From: Candidatus Beckwithbacteria bacterium
GTDB lineage: Bacteria > Patescibacteriota > Microgenomatia > UBA1400 > UBA1449
Length of the DNA stretch: 57,071 nt
Direction: 5' to 3'
Assembly: GCA_012797845.1 (NCBI GenBank)
Contig: JAAZOH010000040.1
Coordinates: 1-57,071, forward strand
Below the pieces are notes generated by a model, which had not been told where the DNA came from, did no database searches, and was given only the letters and a program-made list of their open reading frames with translations. Position numbers and translations under genes: made by a program. This document shows, one piece after another, positions 17,853 through 26,792 of the stretch (position 1 is the stretch's first letter; every line of letters starts with the position of its first letter).

Positions 17853-18917
17853 TTAATCTTTAAATATGTTTACAAAATTTTTCACAGCTAGTTTTAGAGA
17901 GTATTGTTTTGATTGCTTTTTCAATATTGGTTCAAGTTTTTGAGTCTCTTTTTTTTGATTATCAAGAAAATTTATTATTTTTTGATAAAAAAGTTTTATA
18001 TTTTTGTTGTCAATAATATATTTGCTTTCAGCCATCGGACTAATTTCGGCAACACAACCCACATCAAAAGCTACATAAGGTAAGCCGAAAGATTGGGCTT
18101 CTAAAATAACTCTCGGAAATCCTTCAGAAAGTGACGGCATAATCAGTAAATCTGCTTTTTCAAATTCATGGTTAACCTGAGATCTAGGTAAGTTGCCTTT
18201 TATGATAACTTGGCCATTTTCAATATATGGAGCTAATTTTTGCTTGAGCCAAGCTTTGTCTGGACCATCACCAACTATAGTAAATTTAGTTTTTTTACTT
18301 TGAGCCAAAACTTTATTAATAATTTCCGGGAGTAATCTCGAACCTTTTCTGGGACTTAGATGATGCACAAAAAGAATGTTTCTTAGTTTATTAGTTTGTA
18401 GTTTTTTAGTCTCTGGTTTTTCTTCCACCCAATTTGGAACTATTTTTATATCTTTATTTTTTAGCTCAAGAATTTTCCTGTATTGTTTGGCAATTTTTTC
18501 ATGACCAGTAACCAAGCTATCGCAGGTTTTGATAGCCCAAATTAGAAATACGTTACTTGGTTTCTGGCTGTAATACTCACAATCCCAAAGATAAACTTTG
18601 CCGCCCAAAATCCAAGTTACAAGCCTAGCTAATAAAAACCCAAATAAAGAATAGTGCACATAAAAAACTTTATAACCTTGTAAGCGCAAAGAAACTAGGT
18701 AATACAATCGTTCTAATAAATTGATTGGTTTATTTTGCCAATTTTGAATTTTAGATTTGGCATTGGCAATTTTGGCTTGTTTTTTTCCAGATTCAAATAA
18801 AATAAACAGGTCCAATTTTTTGCTAGCGAGGGCAAATACTTTATACCAGTATGGAAAATGAGTATGACCGTCTGGATTATATTCTGGAAAAATAATAGCT
18901 ATTTTAGGTTTTGCCAT
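17853..18917 (-). CDS. family 4 glycosyltransferase
   Basis: A 354-residue GT4 enzyme. The donor domain shows ILFVHHLSPRKGSRLLPE, FTIVGDGPDKAWL, and the EX7E motif in PSLSEGFPRVILEAQSFG followed by YVAFDVGCVAEI. The N-terminus IAIIFPEYNPDGHTHFPYW is a variant opening. The start overlaps the end of the upstream GT4 gene by 19 bases and the stop is one base from the next start, so these form one transcript. Substrate unknown. Confidence 0.9.
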   Translation of the reverse strand: MAKPKIAIIFPEYNPDGHTHFPYWYKVFALASKKLDLFILFESGKKQAKIANAKSKIQNWQNKPINLLERLYYLVSLRLQGYKVFYVHYSLFGFLLARLVTWILGGKVYLWDCEYYSQKPSNVFLIWAIKTCDSLVTGHEKIAKQYRKILELKNKDIKIVPNWVEEKPETKKLQTNKLRNILFVHHLSPRKGSRLLPEIINKVLAQSKKTKFTIVGDGPDKAWLKQKLAPYIENGQVIIKGNLPRSQVNHEFEKADLLIMPSLSEGFPRVILEAQSFGLPYVAFDVGCVAEISPMAESKYIIDNKNIKLFYQKIINFLDNQKKETQKLEPILKKQSKQYSLKLAVKNFVNIFKD

Positions 18918-20038
18918 GATGAAATTATTGTATTTACAGTTTTTTCAAAGTCTAATTTTTTAAGTGTTTCTTTTTTAGCTGCTTGCCCTAATTTTAAAGC
19001 TAATTTTTGATCTTGTAATATTTTTATAATAGCTTTGGCTAATTGATCTTTATTTCTTTTTTCAACAATTAAAGCGCTTTTTTGATGGTCAAAAAGATCA
19101 TAAGCTCCGGGAATATCGGTTGTTACGATAGGTAGACTGGAAAGTCCCGCATACATCAAAACTCTTGGCAACCCCTCTTTATATGAAGATAAAACAAAAA
19201 GATCAACATTGGCAAAAAGCTCAAGTAATTTGCTATGTGATAATGATCCCAATAGTTGAATATTTTGTTTTAAATTAAGTTTTTTAATTTCAATTTCTAA
19301 CTGTTTTTTTAAAGGACCATCACCAACAAGAAGCAACTTGGTTTTAGGAATTTTTCCTATAACTTGAGCAAGGGCTAAAAGTAGTAGGGAAAAATCCTTT
19401 TCCGGCACTAGTCGGCCAACCGCTAAGACCAAAAACTCTTTTCCTTGCAATAAATTTTTTCTGAATTTTTGATTGCTTTTTTGGCTAATTAAAGTATGCA
19501 TAGTTTGCTGGTTAGGCACTACCGGTAAAACAAATACTTTCTCGGATAAAATATGAAGTTTTTCAATTAAATAGTCACGTTCAAATGAAGTGTCGGTTCG
19601 AATACTGTTTGCATGGGTTAAAGCCCAAATCTGGATTTGTTTTAAAATTTTGTCATAAAGACTCAAATCTTTTTGCTTTTTGTATAAAAAATTAAGTCCG
19701 AAAATATTAATTTGCACTTTGGTAGCTGAGAAGGCTGAAGCCAGCAAAGCTATACTACCTAAAACTGCATCATTAGTAACCACAATATCAGCTTGTTTTT
19801 GTAAACAAAAAATGGCCGTTAGATAAAAGGTTTTTAAATATGCAAAAAGTTTATTTGCACCATAAGCCGGAATAATAGCAACTAAACCATGCCGTTTTCT
19901 ATAAGCTTTTTGAGTAGTAGGCACTATAATTTGAAAGCGTTTACAATTTTTAGCATATGCCTGAAATCTGACTAAACTATCACCTTCCCCTTGCGTGCAA
20001 AGTAAGGCCTGATCAAGACTAAGCATTACAATATTCAT
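18899..20038 (-). CDS. family 4 glycosyltransferase with altered EX7E motif
   Basis: A 379-residue GT4 enzyme. LVLAVGRLVPEKDFSLLL and LLLVGDGPLKKQLE mark the donor domain. The expected EX7E box reads EGLPRVLMY, so the second glutamate is tyrosine, which could weaken donor binding or catalysis. I chose ATG 20038, which overlaps the epimerase stop by ATGA, over the track-length start 36 bases upstream. The protein may be active with a different donor mode or be drifting; the rest of the fold is complete. Confidence 0.88.
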   Translation of the reverse strand: MNIVMLSLDQALLCTQGEGDSLVRFQAYAKNCKRFQIIVPTTQKAYRKRHGLVAIIPAYGANKLFAYLKTFYLTAIFCLQKQADIVVTNDAVLGSIALLASAFSATKVQINIFGLNFLYKKQKDLSLYDKILKQIQIWALTHANSIRTDTSFERDYLIEKLHILSEKVFVLPVVPNQQTMHTLISQKSNQKFRKNLLQGKEFLVLAVGRLVPEKDFSLLLLALAQVIGKIPKTKLLLVGDGPLKKQLEIEIKKLNLKQNIQLLGSLSHSKLLELFANVDLFVLSSYKEGLPRVLMYAGLSSLPIVTTDIPGAYDLFDHQKSALIVEKRNKDQLAKAIIKILQDQKLALKLGQAAKKETLKKLDFEKTVNTIISSWQNLK

Positions 20039-20970
20039 GATTTGGGATGATAATTTTTTAAAAACCAAGTCCAAGTTTTTTGCAGGCCTTCATCCAAATT
20101 TATTTCCGGTCTCCAATCTGTATCTTTTAAAAATCTTCGATAACTTAAAATATTCTTAGAAACATCAAAGGGTCTGGGTAAAATGATATTAATCTTTGGC
20201 AAAGAAAAGCCATCTCTAATTGCTAATGCTTTAATTTTTTCAACGATTATCTGATTTGAAGCACCTTGACCAGTACCAATATTGTATATTTTTCCTATTT
20301 TTCCCTTTTTTAGACCTGCAATAATTGCTCTGACGATATCTTCAATAAAAACATAGTCTCGAATGTTTTTTTGACCATGAATAGTAATCTCTTTTTTATC
20401 TAAAATAGAAGCCATAACAGTTGCTATCAATCCTTGGCCTTTATAAGCTATTTGGCCTGGACCATACGCATTACTGGGTCGTAATACTACCACTGGTAAT
20501 TGGTAAAGCTGGTAAAAAAAATGGGCATAACTATCAATAGTTTGTTTGGAAATACCATATGGAGAAATTGGCCTACAAACTGTTTGTTCGATAATAGGAA
20601 AGTGTTTTTGCTCCCCATATACTGCCCCACCTGAAGACAGGTGAATTATTTTTTTAATTTTCTTAGCCGCACAAACTGAAAAAAGCTTGACTGCAAAAGG
20701 AAGGTTTTTTTCAACATCATCAATCGGATTTTCAAAACTGGTTTTAGGGACAGTAGCGTAGCTCAAATTAATTACTTCATCATCTTTTTCAATAATATTT
20801 TCTAAATCTTCAATTTTTTTTAATTGAATATACTGGCAATTTGAGTTATTTGGTCCTTGCTTAGAAATTCCAACTACAACTAGTTTTTTCTCGCTTTTGC
20901 CAATATCAGCTAACAAATTATTGCCGATAAAACCACCGCCGCCGAAGATAACACATCGTTGTTTTTTCAT
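20035..20970 (-). CDS. NAD-dependent epimerase/dehydratase
   Basis: A 311-residue extended short-chain dehydrogenase acting on nucleotide sugars. The NAD-binding loop is GGGGFIGNN (10-18), and the catalytic residues are Y138 and K142 in SPYGISKQ with serines at 112-113 in HLSSGGAVYG. RPSNAYGPGQ and RDYVFIEDIV are typical of UDP-glucose 4-epimerase-like enzymes. It probably supplies an epimerised or dehydrated nucleotide sugar to the adjacent glycosyltransferases. The exact substrate is not determinable. It starts one base after the methyltransferase stop. Confidence 0.92.
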   Translation of the reverse strand: MKKQRCVIFGGGGFIGNNLLADIGKSEKKLVVVGISKQGPNNSNCQYIQLKKIEDLENIIEKDDEVINLSYATVPKTSFENPIDDVEKNLPFAVKLFSVCAAKKIKKIIHLSSGGAVYGEQKHFPIIEQTVCRPISPYGISKQTIDSYAHFFYQLYQLPVVVLRPSNAYGPGQIAYKGQGLIATVMASILDKKEITIHGQKNIRDYVFIEDIVRAIIAGLKKGKIGKIYNIGTGQGASNQIIVEKIKALAIRDGFSLPKINIILPRPFDVSKNILSYRRFLKDTDWRPEINLDEGLQKTWTWFLKNYHPKS

Positions 20971-20971
20971 A

Positions 20972-21616
20972 TTATTTTTGGGCTACAACTATATGCCTGC
21001 GAGTTGAACAAGGCACTTGTTTTTTCATGAGTTTATTAACCAGAGATTGCATGAGTTTTGAATTTAATATAGGAATTATACTTCCAGGAAAAACATCATA
21101 CACAAAATAAGCTAAGGTATTAGTTACAGGGATGATTTTAACTTTTTTAAATTTATGAAAAAGCTGCTCTAAACCTTGGTGAGTAAAGCGCCAAAAATCA
21201 GGATATGAATCATGAGAAAAATTCTGCTTTGCCAAACTTTTACCATGATAGGGAGCTAGAAAAGGCACTGATAGCAAAATTTGACCTTTTGGCTTTAAAA
21301 TCCGATACATTTCATCAACCGCTTTAAACGGATTTACTACATGCTCTAAAACTTCCAGGCAAATAATTCCATCTACACAGGTGTTTTTAATTGGTAACTT
21401 AGTAATATCTCCATCAATATCACAATCAGAATCAGATTCGCAAATTTTTGGATCATATCCCAAAGCAAAGTAGTTATCTTTAAAATAAGACTTAAAATCA
21501 GCAAGTTCTTTAGCAAAACGACTTGAAGTTCCTAAGTCTAAAACTAAATCTAGCTTAGCTATTTTTTCAAGCTCATCTTTAAAAAAGTCATAACTTGGGT
21601 TATTTTTTGTCAACAT
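20972..21616 (-). CDS. class I SAM methyltransferase, probably split from a Trm112 ribbon
   Basis: The methyltransferase core has LVLDLGTSSRFAKEL as motif I, YFALGYDPKI after strand 2, DGIICLEVLEHVVNP and YRILKPKGQILLSVPF. From ATG 21616 it is 214 residues. The frame stays open upstream to 21676, but that stretch (MKVVVVSLRLL...) is the antiframe of a zinc-ribbon ORF and is unlikely to be protein. The ribbon ORF ends 17 bases inside this gene, one frame off. Deleting one A from the six-A run at 21603-21608 would join both into a normal ribbon plus methyltransferase protein. Confidence 0.85.
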   Translation of the reverse strand: MLTKNNPSYDFFKDELEKIAKLDLVLDLGTSSRFAKELADFKSYFKDNYFALGYDPKICESDSDCDIDGDITKLPIKNTCVDGIICLEVLEHVVNPFKAVDEMYRILKPKGQILLSVPFLAPYHGKSLAKQNFSHDSYPDFWRFTHQGLEQLFHKFKKVKIIPVTNTLAYFVYDVFPGSIIPILNSKLMQSLVNKLMKKQVPCSTRRHIVVAQK

Positions 21617-21758
21617 AGTTCGGCAACATATGAATTGTGTTGTGAGTAATCTCAAAGACACGACCACAACTTTCACAACAATACGTATTTTTATGTATAG
21701 TGATTTTTTCCCGACAATCAGGACAAACTAAAATTTTTAATAATTTTTTCTTAATCAT
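21600..21758 (-). CDS. Trm112-like zinc-ribbon small ORF
   Basis: A 52-residue ORF reading MIKKKLLKILVCPDCREKIT at its start. C12-x2-C15 and C28-x2-C31 form the zinc ribbon, and VFEITHNTIHMLP near the end matches the Trm112/UPF0434 pattern. It overlaps the end of the GT4 gene at 21751 by eight bases and the methyltransferase start at 21616 by 17. Members of this family often sit at the N-terminus of methyltransferases. It is therefore either a separate coupled subunit or the front half of a frameshifted fusion. Confidence 0.75.
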   Translation of the reverse strand: MIKKKLLKILVCPDCREKITIHKNTYCCESCGRVFEITHNTIHMLPNYVDKK

Positions 21759-22848
21759 ATAATTTCAATACGCTATCTATTTTTTTAATATGATTCTGCC
21801 AGGAATATTCATGGTTAATTTTTTCAAAAGCTTTTTCAAGTTTACCTGAACCATAAGGTTTTATAAATGCTTGCCACAAACTATCTGCCTTAGTTAAGCT
21901 ATGCAAAGTTCCCAGTTTCCCATTTTCTAGCACATCACTATTGGCTTTAATATCACTAGCTATAATTTTAGTTTTAGCTGCCATAGCTTCCAGCAAAGTG
22001 TGAGATAAACCTTCATAAGTTGAGTACAAAACCAGATATTGTGACTGACTAATTTTTTTAAAAGTTTCTTGCTTATCTAAATTGCCAGTAAATAAAACTT
22101 GTTTTTCAAGATTAAATTTTTTGACTAAAGTCTCCAGCTTCTGTCTTTCGCTGCCCTCACCAACAATAGTCAGTTGCCAATTTTTCTGAGTTTTTTTAGT
22201 TAAAGTTACTAATGATTTAATTATTATATCCACCTGTTTCCAGGGTACAAGTCTACCTACAAAAATAATTGAATTAGGTTTTTTGGAGGTTTTGATAGGG
22301 TTATAAGTAATAGCATTGGGAATACTGATCACATTTTTCAGACCATATTGTTTTTGTAAAACTAGCTGCAAATAACTGCCAGGAACTATGACTTTTTGAG
22401 CGTGATGTAAAATTTGTTTTTGTAAATAAATTTTTATTCTATTAGCTAAACCTGGTTTTGCTGCTAAAAATTCTTCCAGGGTTAATGATCCTCCATTACT
22501 CTGATAAGCTTCCCAAGCTTCATCACCCACATACTTTACAAAATAGGTTTTATGTTTAAAAAGACAAACTAATGCAGCACTAAGTCCAATAGTCAGAGTG
22601 CCTTGTATATAAATCCTGTCTGCCCAATTAGTTTCCTGCCAAATTGCTTTAAAAAGCTGTTGTTGCCGCTGCAAAAAAGATTGTTTGTAAGAAATAGCAA
22701 ATATGTTCCTCTCTTGTTTTGCATTTTTAGCAAAGGTGATAACTTTAGCATCTACGTTTTTAGGTAGATTAATAAGCAAATTACTCACATAGGTAGCTGG
22801 CCCACCTATATCAGGTGGGAAAATAGGAGTAATAATCAGAAGCTTCAT
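21751..22848 (-). CDS. family 4 glycosyltransferase
   Basis: A 365-residue GT4 enzyme beginning MKLLIITPIFPPDIGGPATY, a classic acceptor-domain opening. The donor domain has SIIFVGRLVPWKQVDIII, LTIVGEGSERQKLE and the EX7E box in STYEGLSHTLLEAMA. It starts with an ATGA overlap on the preceding GT4 gene, and its end overlaps the Trm112-like ORF. The strong glycine loop and complete motifs indicate an active enzyme. Substrate unknown. Confidence 0.92.
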   Translation of the reverse strand: MKLLIITPIFPPDIGGPATYVSNLLINLPKNVDAKVITFAKNAKQERNIFAISYKQSFLQRQQQLFKAIWQETNWADRIYIQGTLTIGLSAALVCLFKHKTYFVKYVGDEAWEAYQSNGGSLTLEEFLAAKPGLANRIKIYLQKQILHHAQKVIVPGSYLQLVLQKQYGLKNVISIPNAITYNPIKTSKKPNSIIFVGRLVPWKQVDIIIKSLVTLTKKTQKNWQLTIVGEGSERQKLETLVKKFNLEKQVLFTGNLDKQETFKKISQSQYLVLYSTYEGLSHTLLEAMAAKTKIIASDIKANSDVLENGKLGTLHSLTKADSLWQAFIKPYGSGKLEKAFEKINHEYSWQNHIKKIDSVLKLYD

Positions 22849-23966
22849 ATGATCTTTTTATATAGTTGATCCATTTGAGTTAAAACTTTTGACCAGGCAA
22901 ATTTTTCTGTAACTGTGTTGCGGCCGTTACGGCTGATAGCCGGCCAGTTTTTACGATCTTTAATAATACTTATGAATTGCTTGGAAATATTTTTATTAAG
23001 ATCAATAAGATAAGCATTTTCCCTATCAGTAATAATATCAGTAATTCCTCCGACTGGTGTGCCAATAGTAAGAAGTCCACAAGCCATGGCTTCAATAAAA
23101 GAAATTCCAAAACCTTCCTGGGTTGAAAGCCTTACAAACACATCATAGTTTGGTAAAACTATACTTAACTTACTTTGTTTTACATACCCCTTAAGCTTCA
23201 CGATTTTTTCTAATCTTAGAGTTTTAATTTCAGTCTTTAATGCTTGTTCTAAACTACCAGTACCATAGATATCTAAAGTTATATCATAATCTTTATGCGT
23301 AAGATCAGAAACCACCTTGACTAGTTGAGTCAAATTATTTTTCGTCTCAAGCCTGGAGCTTGTTACTAGTTTTATTTTGTTATTATTTTTGGGTTTTGGG
23401 TTTTGGGTTGTGAACTTGTTAACATCAACACCATTAGGAACTACTGTAATTTTTTTGTTATCTAATTCCATTTTTACCAATTCTTTTTTTAAATAAGAAC
23501 TAACGGCATGAACTAAATCAGCTTTTTGCAAAGCTTTGCCAATAATTTTTTTAAAGGTAGTGCCAAGTGGCCCAAATGATTCTTTGTAATCACCAATATC
23601 ACCACCTTGAATAGTTGCTAGCCAAGGTAATGCAAATTCTTTTTTAAGCTTTGCTCCCACTAACATGCCGGGATAAATATGTGAGTGGATCACTTCAATA
23701 TTTTTGCTTTGGATAATTTGTCGAGCTTTTCTGGTTAATGGCCAAATACTCAAAATGGTCTGAATATAACGGGTTTTATTGACTTCTACTCGATATATTT
23801 TCACCTTATGAAGAGTTTCTTCACTGGGCCAACTATCTTGCCATCTTCCGGTTACTACATAAACCTCATGTCCTTGCTTTGCTTGATGCTGCGCCAAATG
23901 CATGGCAAAGTTTTCGGCTCCATAAACGTGAGGATAGTAATGAGTAATAATATGGAGAATTTTCAT
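22845..23966 (-). CDS. family 4 glycosyltransferase
   Basis: A 373-residue GT4 enzyme beginning MKILHIITHYYPHVYGAENF. The donor domain has KLVTSSRLETKNNLTQLV, LDIYGTGSLEQALK and the EX7E box STQEGFGISFIEAMACGLL. Both ends are joined to neighbouring GT4 genes by ATGA overlaps, so three consecutive GT4 enzymes would be made in a fixed ratio. This fits sequential addition of sugars to one oligosaccharide, which is inference. Substrate unknown. Confidence 0.92.
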   Translation of the reverse strand: MKILHIITHYYPHVYGAENFAMHLAQHQAKQGHEVYVVTGRWQDSWPSEETLHKVKIYRVEVNKTRYIQTILSIWPLTRKARQIIQSKNIEVIHSHIYPGMLVGAKLKKEFALPWLATIQGGDIGDYKESFGPLGTTFKKIIGKALQKADLVHAVSSYLKKELVKMELDNKKITVVPNGVDVNKFTTQNPKPKNNNKIKLVTSSRLETKNNLTQLVKVVSDLTHKDYDITLDIYGTGSLEQALKTEIKTLRLEKIVKLKGYVKQSKLSIVLPNYDVFVRLSTQEGFGISFIEAMACGLLTIGTPVGGITDIITDRENAYLIDLNKNISKQFISIIKDRKNWPAISRNGRNTVTEKFAWSKVLTQMDQLYKKII

Positions 23967-25003
23967 ACCAGCTTTTTATATTCTGCTAATGTTTTTTCAG
24001 CAATTTGTGGCCATTGATAATACTTAGATACTTGCTCATATCCAGCTTGACCTATTTCTTTGATTTTCTGATTATGAGTTAGTAGCCAGGTTAATTTTTC
24101 TGCCAGATCGCTGCTGTTTTTAGCTTTAATCAATAAACCATTTTGACCATGTTTTATCATACTAGGATTTGCTCCCACTCGACTAACTACGGCCACTAGT
24201 TTGTGCGACCAAGCCTCAAGCAAAGTAATTGGCTGGCCTTCAGCTAGTGAAGGCAAGACAAAAACCTGAGCTTTTTGATAAATTTCACTTAATTTTTCAC
24301 CTATTATTCTACCTAAAAACTTTATTTTAGAATCTAGTTGATACGATTGAACTAAATGCTTTGCTTTTTCCATCTCTGGACCTTCACCTACGATTTCTAA
24401 TTCCCAATTGTCAAATTTTTTACTAAGTTGGTCTAAGGCTTTAATTAAATAAACTACTCCTTTTTGCTCAACTAATCTTCCTACAAATAATAATTTTATT
24501 TTGCCAGAATCAGCTATTTTGCTTATGTTTTCTTTTACAACTACACCGTTGGAAATAACTACTGTTTTTTTACTTAAATTTTTATAATCTAAAAAATTAG
24601 GGCTAACAGTAATAATCAAGTCATAAGGAATATAGAGTAAAAACAGTTTCTCAAGCCAAGCCTGTAAACCTTTTTGTTTAAGATCTAAAAGATGGGAGCC
24701 ATGCACAGTCAAGACTACTGGTTTTTTCCAAAGTTTGGCCAAAATCCAGGCTGGTGGCCCCATACTATGACCTTGAGCATGAATAATATTAAAATCTTTA
24801 ATTTTTAGAAAAAGAACCGGTACCGCCCAAACTGACCACCAAAATCGTTGCCATAAACTATCATTTTTTTGAGAAAAAATAATTACTTCACAGCCTTGTT
24901 TTTGCAGTTCTTGAGTCAGATATTTAGTATGGATTTGGCCACCACCAATAAAACTACCTCCATAGCAATCAACCAGCATGGCAATTTTTATTTTTTTAGG
25001 CAT
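23963..25003 (-). CDS. family 4 glycosyltransferase
   Basis: A 346-residue GT4 enzyme. It opens IKIAMLVDCYGGSFIGGGQIH and has LLFVGRLVEQKGVVYLI, LEIVGEGPEMEKA and the EX7E box PSLAEGQPITLLEAWSHKL. It overlaps the upstream GT4 gene by 16 bases and the downstream one by ATGA. All expected donor-site elements are present. Substrate unknown. Confidence 0.92.
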   Translation of the reverse strand: MPKKIKIAMLVDCYGGSFIGGGQIHTKYLTQELQKQGCEVIIFSQKNDSLWQRFWWSVWAVPVLFLKIKDFNIIHAQGHSMGPPAWILAKLWKKPVVLTVHGSHLLDLKQKGLQAWLEKLFLLYIPYDLIITVSPNFLDYKNLSKKTVVISNGVVVKENISKIADSGKIKLLFVGRLVEQKGVVYLIKALDQLSKKFDNWELEIVGEGPEMEKAKHLVQSYQLDSKIKFLGRIIGEKLSEIYQKAQVFVLPSLAEGQPITLLEAWSHKLVAVVSRVGANPSMIKHGQNGLLIKAKNSSDLAEKLTWLLTHNQKIKEIGQAGYEQVSKYYQWPQIAEKTLAEYKKLV

Positions 25004-26133
25004 AGTTGATATAAGTTTTCTGTTTCATTTGCAATCTTTTCCCAATTATACACAGCAACCTTTTTTAAACCATTATCTCGCAGCTGCCTAATCTTTTCTT
25101 GATTTTTTAGCAAACTTTGGGCTTTGCTAATAAAATCTGCAAAATTATCTTTTTCAAAAAGCTCAACTGAGCCTAATGTTTTGACAAATGTTTGAGAAGT
25201 AGGAATATCTGCAACCAAAGCTGGAGCCCCTAAAGCCGCTGCTTCGACCAGCACAATACCAAAACCTTCAATGAGCGAAGGGTGAATTAGCAATTGGGCT
25301 TTAGCCATAGTTGTATATAAAGTTTTCTGATCCAAGTTTTTTTTAAACCAAACTCGATTAGTTAATTTCATACGCTTAACCATTTGCTTGAGTGTATTTT
25401 CCTGAGGACCAGAACCAATAATTCCCAGTTTTACCTGCTGGTCAGAGATTTTGCTCATCAATTTAATAGCCCAATCAACCCGCTTATATGCAGTTAAGCG
25501 ACTTACTACTAGCAATAATTTCTTATCTTTTTTGACTTGACAGTAAGGCCTTATCTTAGAAATATCAACTCCGCAGGGAATAAGGGCAATTTTGTTTTTA
25601 ACTATTCCAGCCTTTTCAAGTTTTTTCAAAACCGAAACATCTGTCACAATAAAGCGAGTCCATGGTAATAGTAGTGAAATCCTCTCGCTAATTTCCCCAA
25701 TTAACCCTAAGAAAAAACCAAACTGTTTTTGCCAAACTCCCAATAAAACATCAGGATAAAAAGCTAAGGTTGGAACCTTTTTTATAATACCCAGCAATGA
25801 TGCCGGAATATAGGTCACAAAATTGGCAGCTTCAATAATATCAATTTGTTTTAAATCAAAGCCTTGCCAAACCACCCAAAAAACATAGCAAAGTCTGGAA
25901 AAAAGTGAAGTTATTGAGGCTTTGGTGTCAGAAATTTCTGAACCAAACCGTTTTATAGTTATATTGCCATTTTGTTCTAGTGCTAATTCACCACTTTTTT
26001 TCCTGGCTAAAACTATGACAGTATGTTTTTTAGCTAAATTGGTAGCTATGTAGTAGCTTCGAGCTTCCACTCCACCAGAAAAAATAGGCTTGGTAAGGCT
26101 AGGAAAAAATTCGCTTATAAAAAGGATGTGCAT
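24988..26133 (-). CDS. family 4 glycosyltransferase
   Basis: A 381-residue GT4 enzyme opening MHILFISEFFPSLTKPIFSG, with LLLVVSRLTAYKRVDWAI, LGIIGSGPQENTLK and the EX7E box PSLIEGFGIVLVEAAALG in the donor domain. I chose ATG 26133; five more residues upstream have no support. It is first in the minus-strand GT4 series. The region just upstream carries a TATACT hexamer only a few bases from the start, so the mRNA could be leaderless. Substrate unknown. Confidence 0.92.
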   Translation of the reverse strand: MHILFISEFFPSLTKPIFSGGVEARSYYIATNLAKKHTVIVLARKKSGELALEQNGNITIKRFGSEISDTKASITSLFSRLCYVFWVVWQGFDLKQIDIIEAANFVTYIPASLLGIIKKVPTLAFYPDVLLGVWQKQFGFFLGLIGEISERISLLLPWTRFIVTDVSVLKKLEKAGIVKNKIALIPCGVDISKIRPYCQVKKDKKLLLVVSRLTAYKRVDWAIKLMSKISDQQVKLGIIGSGPQENTLKQMVKRMKLTNRVWFKKNLDQKTLYTTMAKAQLLIHPSLIEGFGIVLVEAAALGAPALVADIPTSQTFVKTLGSVELFEKDNFADFISKAQSLLKNQEKIRQLRDNGLKKVAVYNWEKIANETENLYQLCLKK

Positions 26134-26139
26134 TGATCT

Positions 26140-26145
26140 AGTATA
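26140..26145 (-). promoter_or_regulatory. possible -10 element of the GT4 series
   Basis: TATACT on the minus strand lies six bases before ATG 26133. No convincing -35 hexamer is seen 16-18 bases upstream. If used, transcription would begin at about the start codon. Confidence 0.2.
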
Positions 26146-26188
26146 CAATGAAGCAGTAATTTTTGAGGCGTTATTTAAAATAAACTAC

Positions 26189-26788
26189 TTATAAGTATTC
26201 TTTTAAAACCTGAAAGTTTTTAAGTAATTCTTCTTTTTGTGAAGCTCTGTATAAAGCCACAGCCGGATGATACAGTGGCACAATATTGACAACCCCATAA
26301 TCAGCCCAAGCTTCATAAGCTTTTCCGTGCATAGCGCTAATGCCGCTGACTCTATTTCCTAATCCGAATTTTTCCATAATATAGACCATAGAAAAACGAC
26401 CTAAAGTCGCAATTACATCAGGCTGAATGATACTAATTTGTTTGTCTAAAAAAGGTGCATAAATAGCAATTTCCGCTGGGTTTGGGTCACGGTTTCCTGG
26501 AGGTCGATCTTTAACAATATTAGTCACATAAACATCTTTGCGGCTTAAATCAATAGAGGCACATAGCTCATCTAAAACCCGACCAGCTGCGCCACAAAAA
26601 GGCCGACCTTGTTTGGCCTCATTTTCCCCAGGCGCCTCACCAATAAACATGATTTTGGCATCATGGCTACCTTCCCCTAAAACCGGGTAATATTTATTTT
26701 TAGTCCGGTATTCGTAAAGTGGTGACTCTTTCAGCTGCCAAACTTCATCACGAATTTGCTTGAGCTGCTGGGTTTTAGAACTAGTCAT
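26189..26788 (-). CDS. family 4 uracil-DNA glycosylase lacking Fe-S cysteines
   Basis: A 199-residue enzyme from ATG 26788 that removes uracil from [23 protein letters not shown] (50-69) is motif [16 protein letters not shown] (88-102) the middle block, and YHPAV (173-177) the catalytic histidine loop. Known family 4 enzymes hold a 4Fe-4S cluster with four cysteines, two near the N-terminus and two after TNIVK. Here these positions read LKES, D94 and Y110, so the cluster must be absent. The fold otherwise looks complete. It follows the MGMT-like gene by four bases; a start at 26824 would overlap that gene by 32. Confidence 0.92.
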   Translation of the reverse strand: MTSSKTQQLKQIRDEVWQLKESPLYEYRTKNKYYPVLGEGSHDAKIMFIGEAPGENEAKQGRPFCGAAGRVLDELCASIDLSRKDVYVTNIVKDRPPGNRDPNPAEIAIYAPFLDKQISIIQPDVIATLGRFSMVYIMEKFGLGNRVSGISAMHGKAYEAWADYGVVNIVPLYHPAVALYRASQKEELLKNFQVLKEYL

Positions 26789-26792
26789 ACTT

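Noticed and set aside
26134-26188. Possible third copy of the hairpin (GCAGTAATTTTTGAGGCGTTA)
   Set aside because: Only a short stretch resembles the core; there are no paired arms and the length is far below 164 bases.
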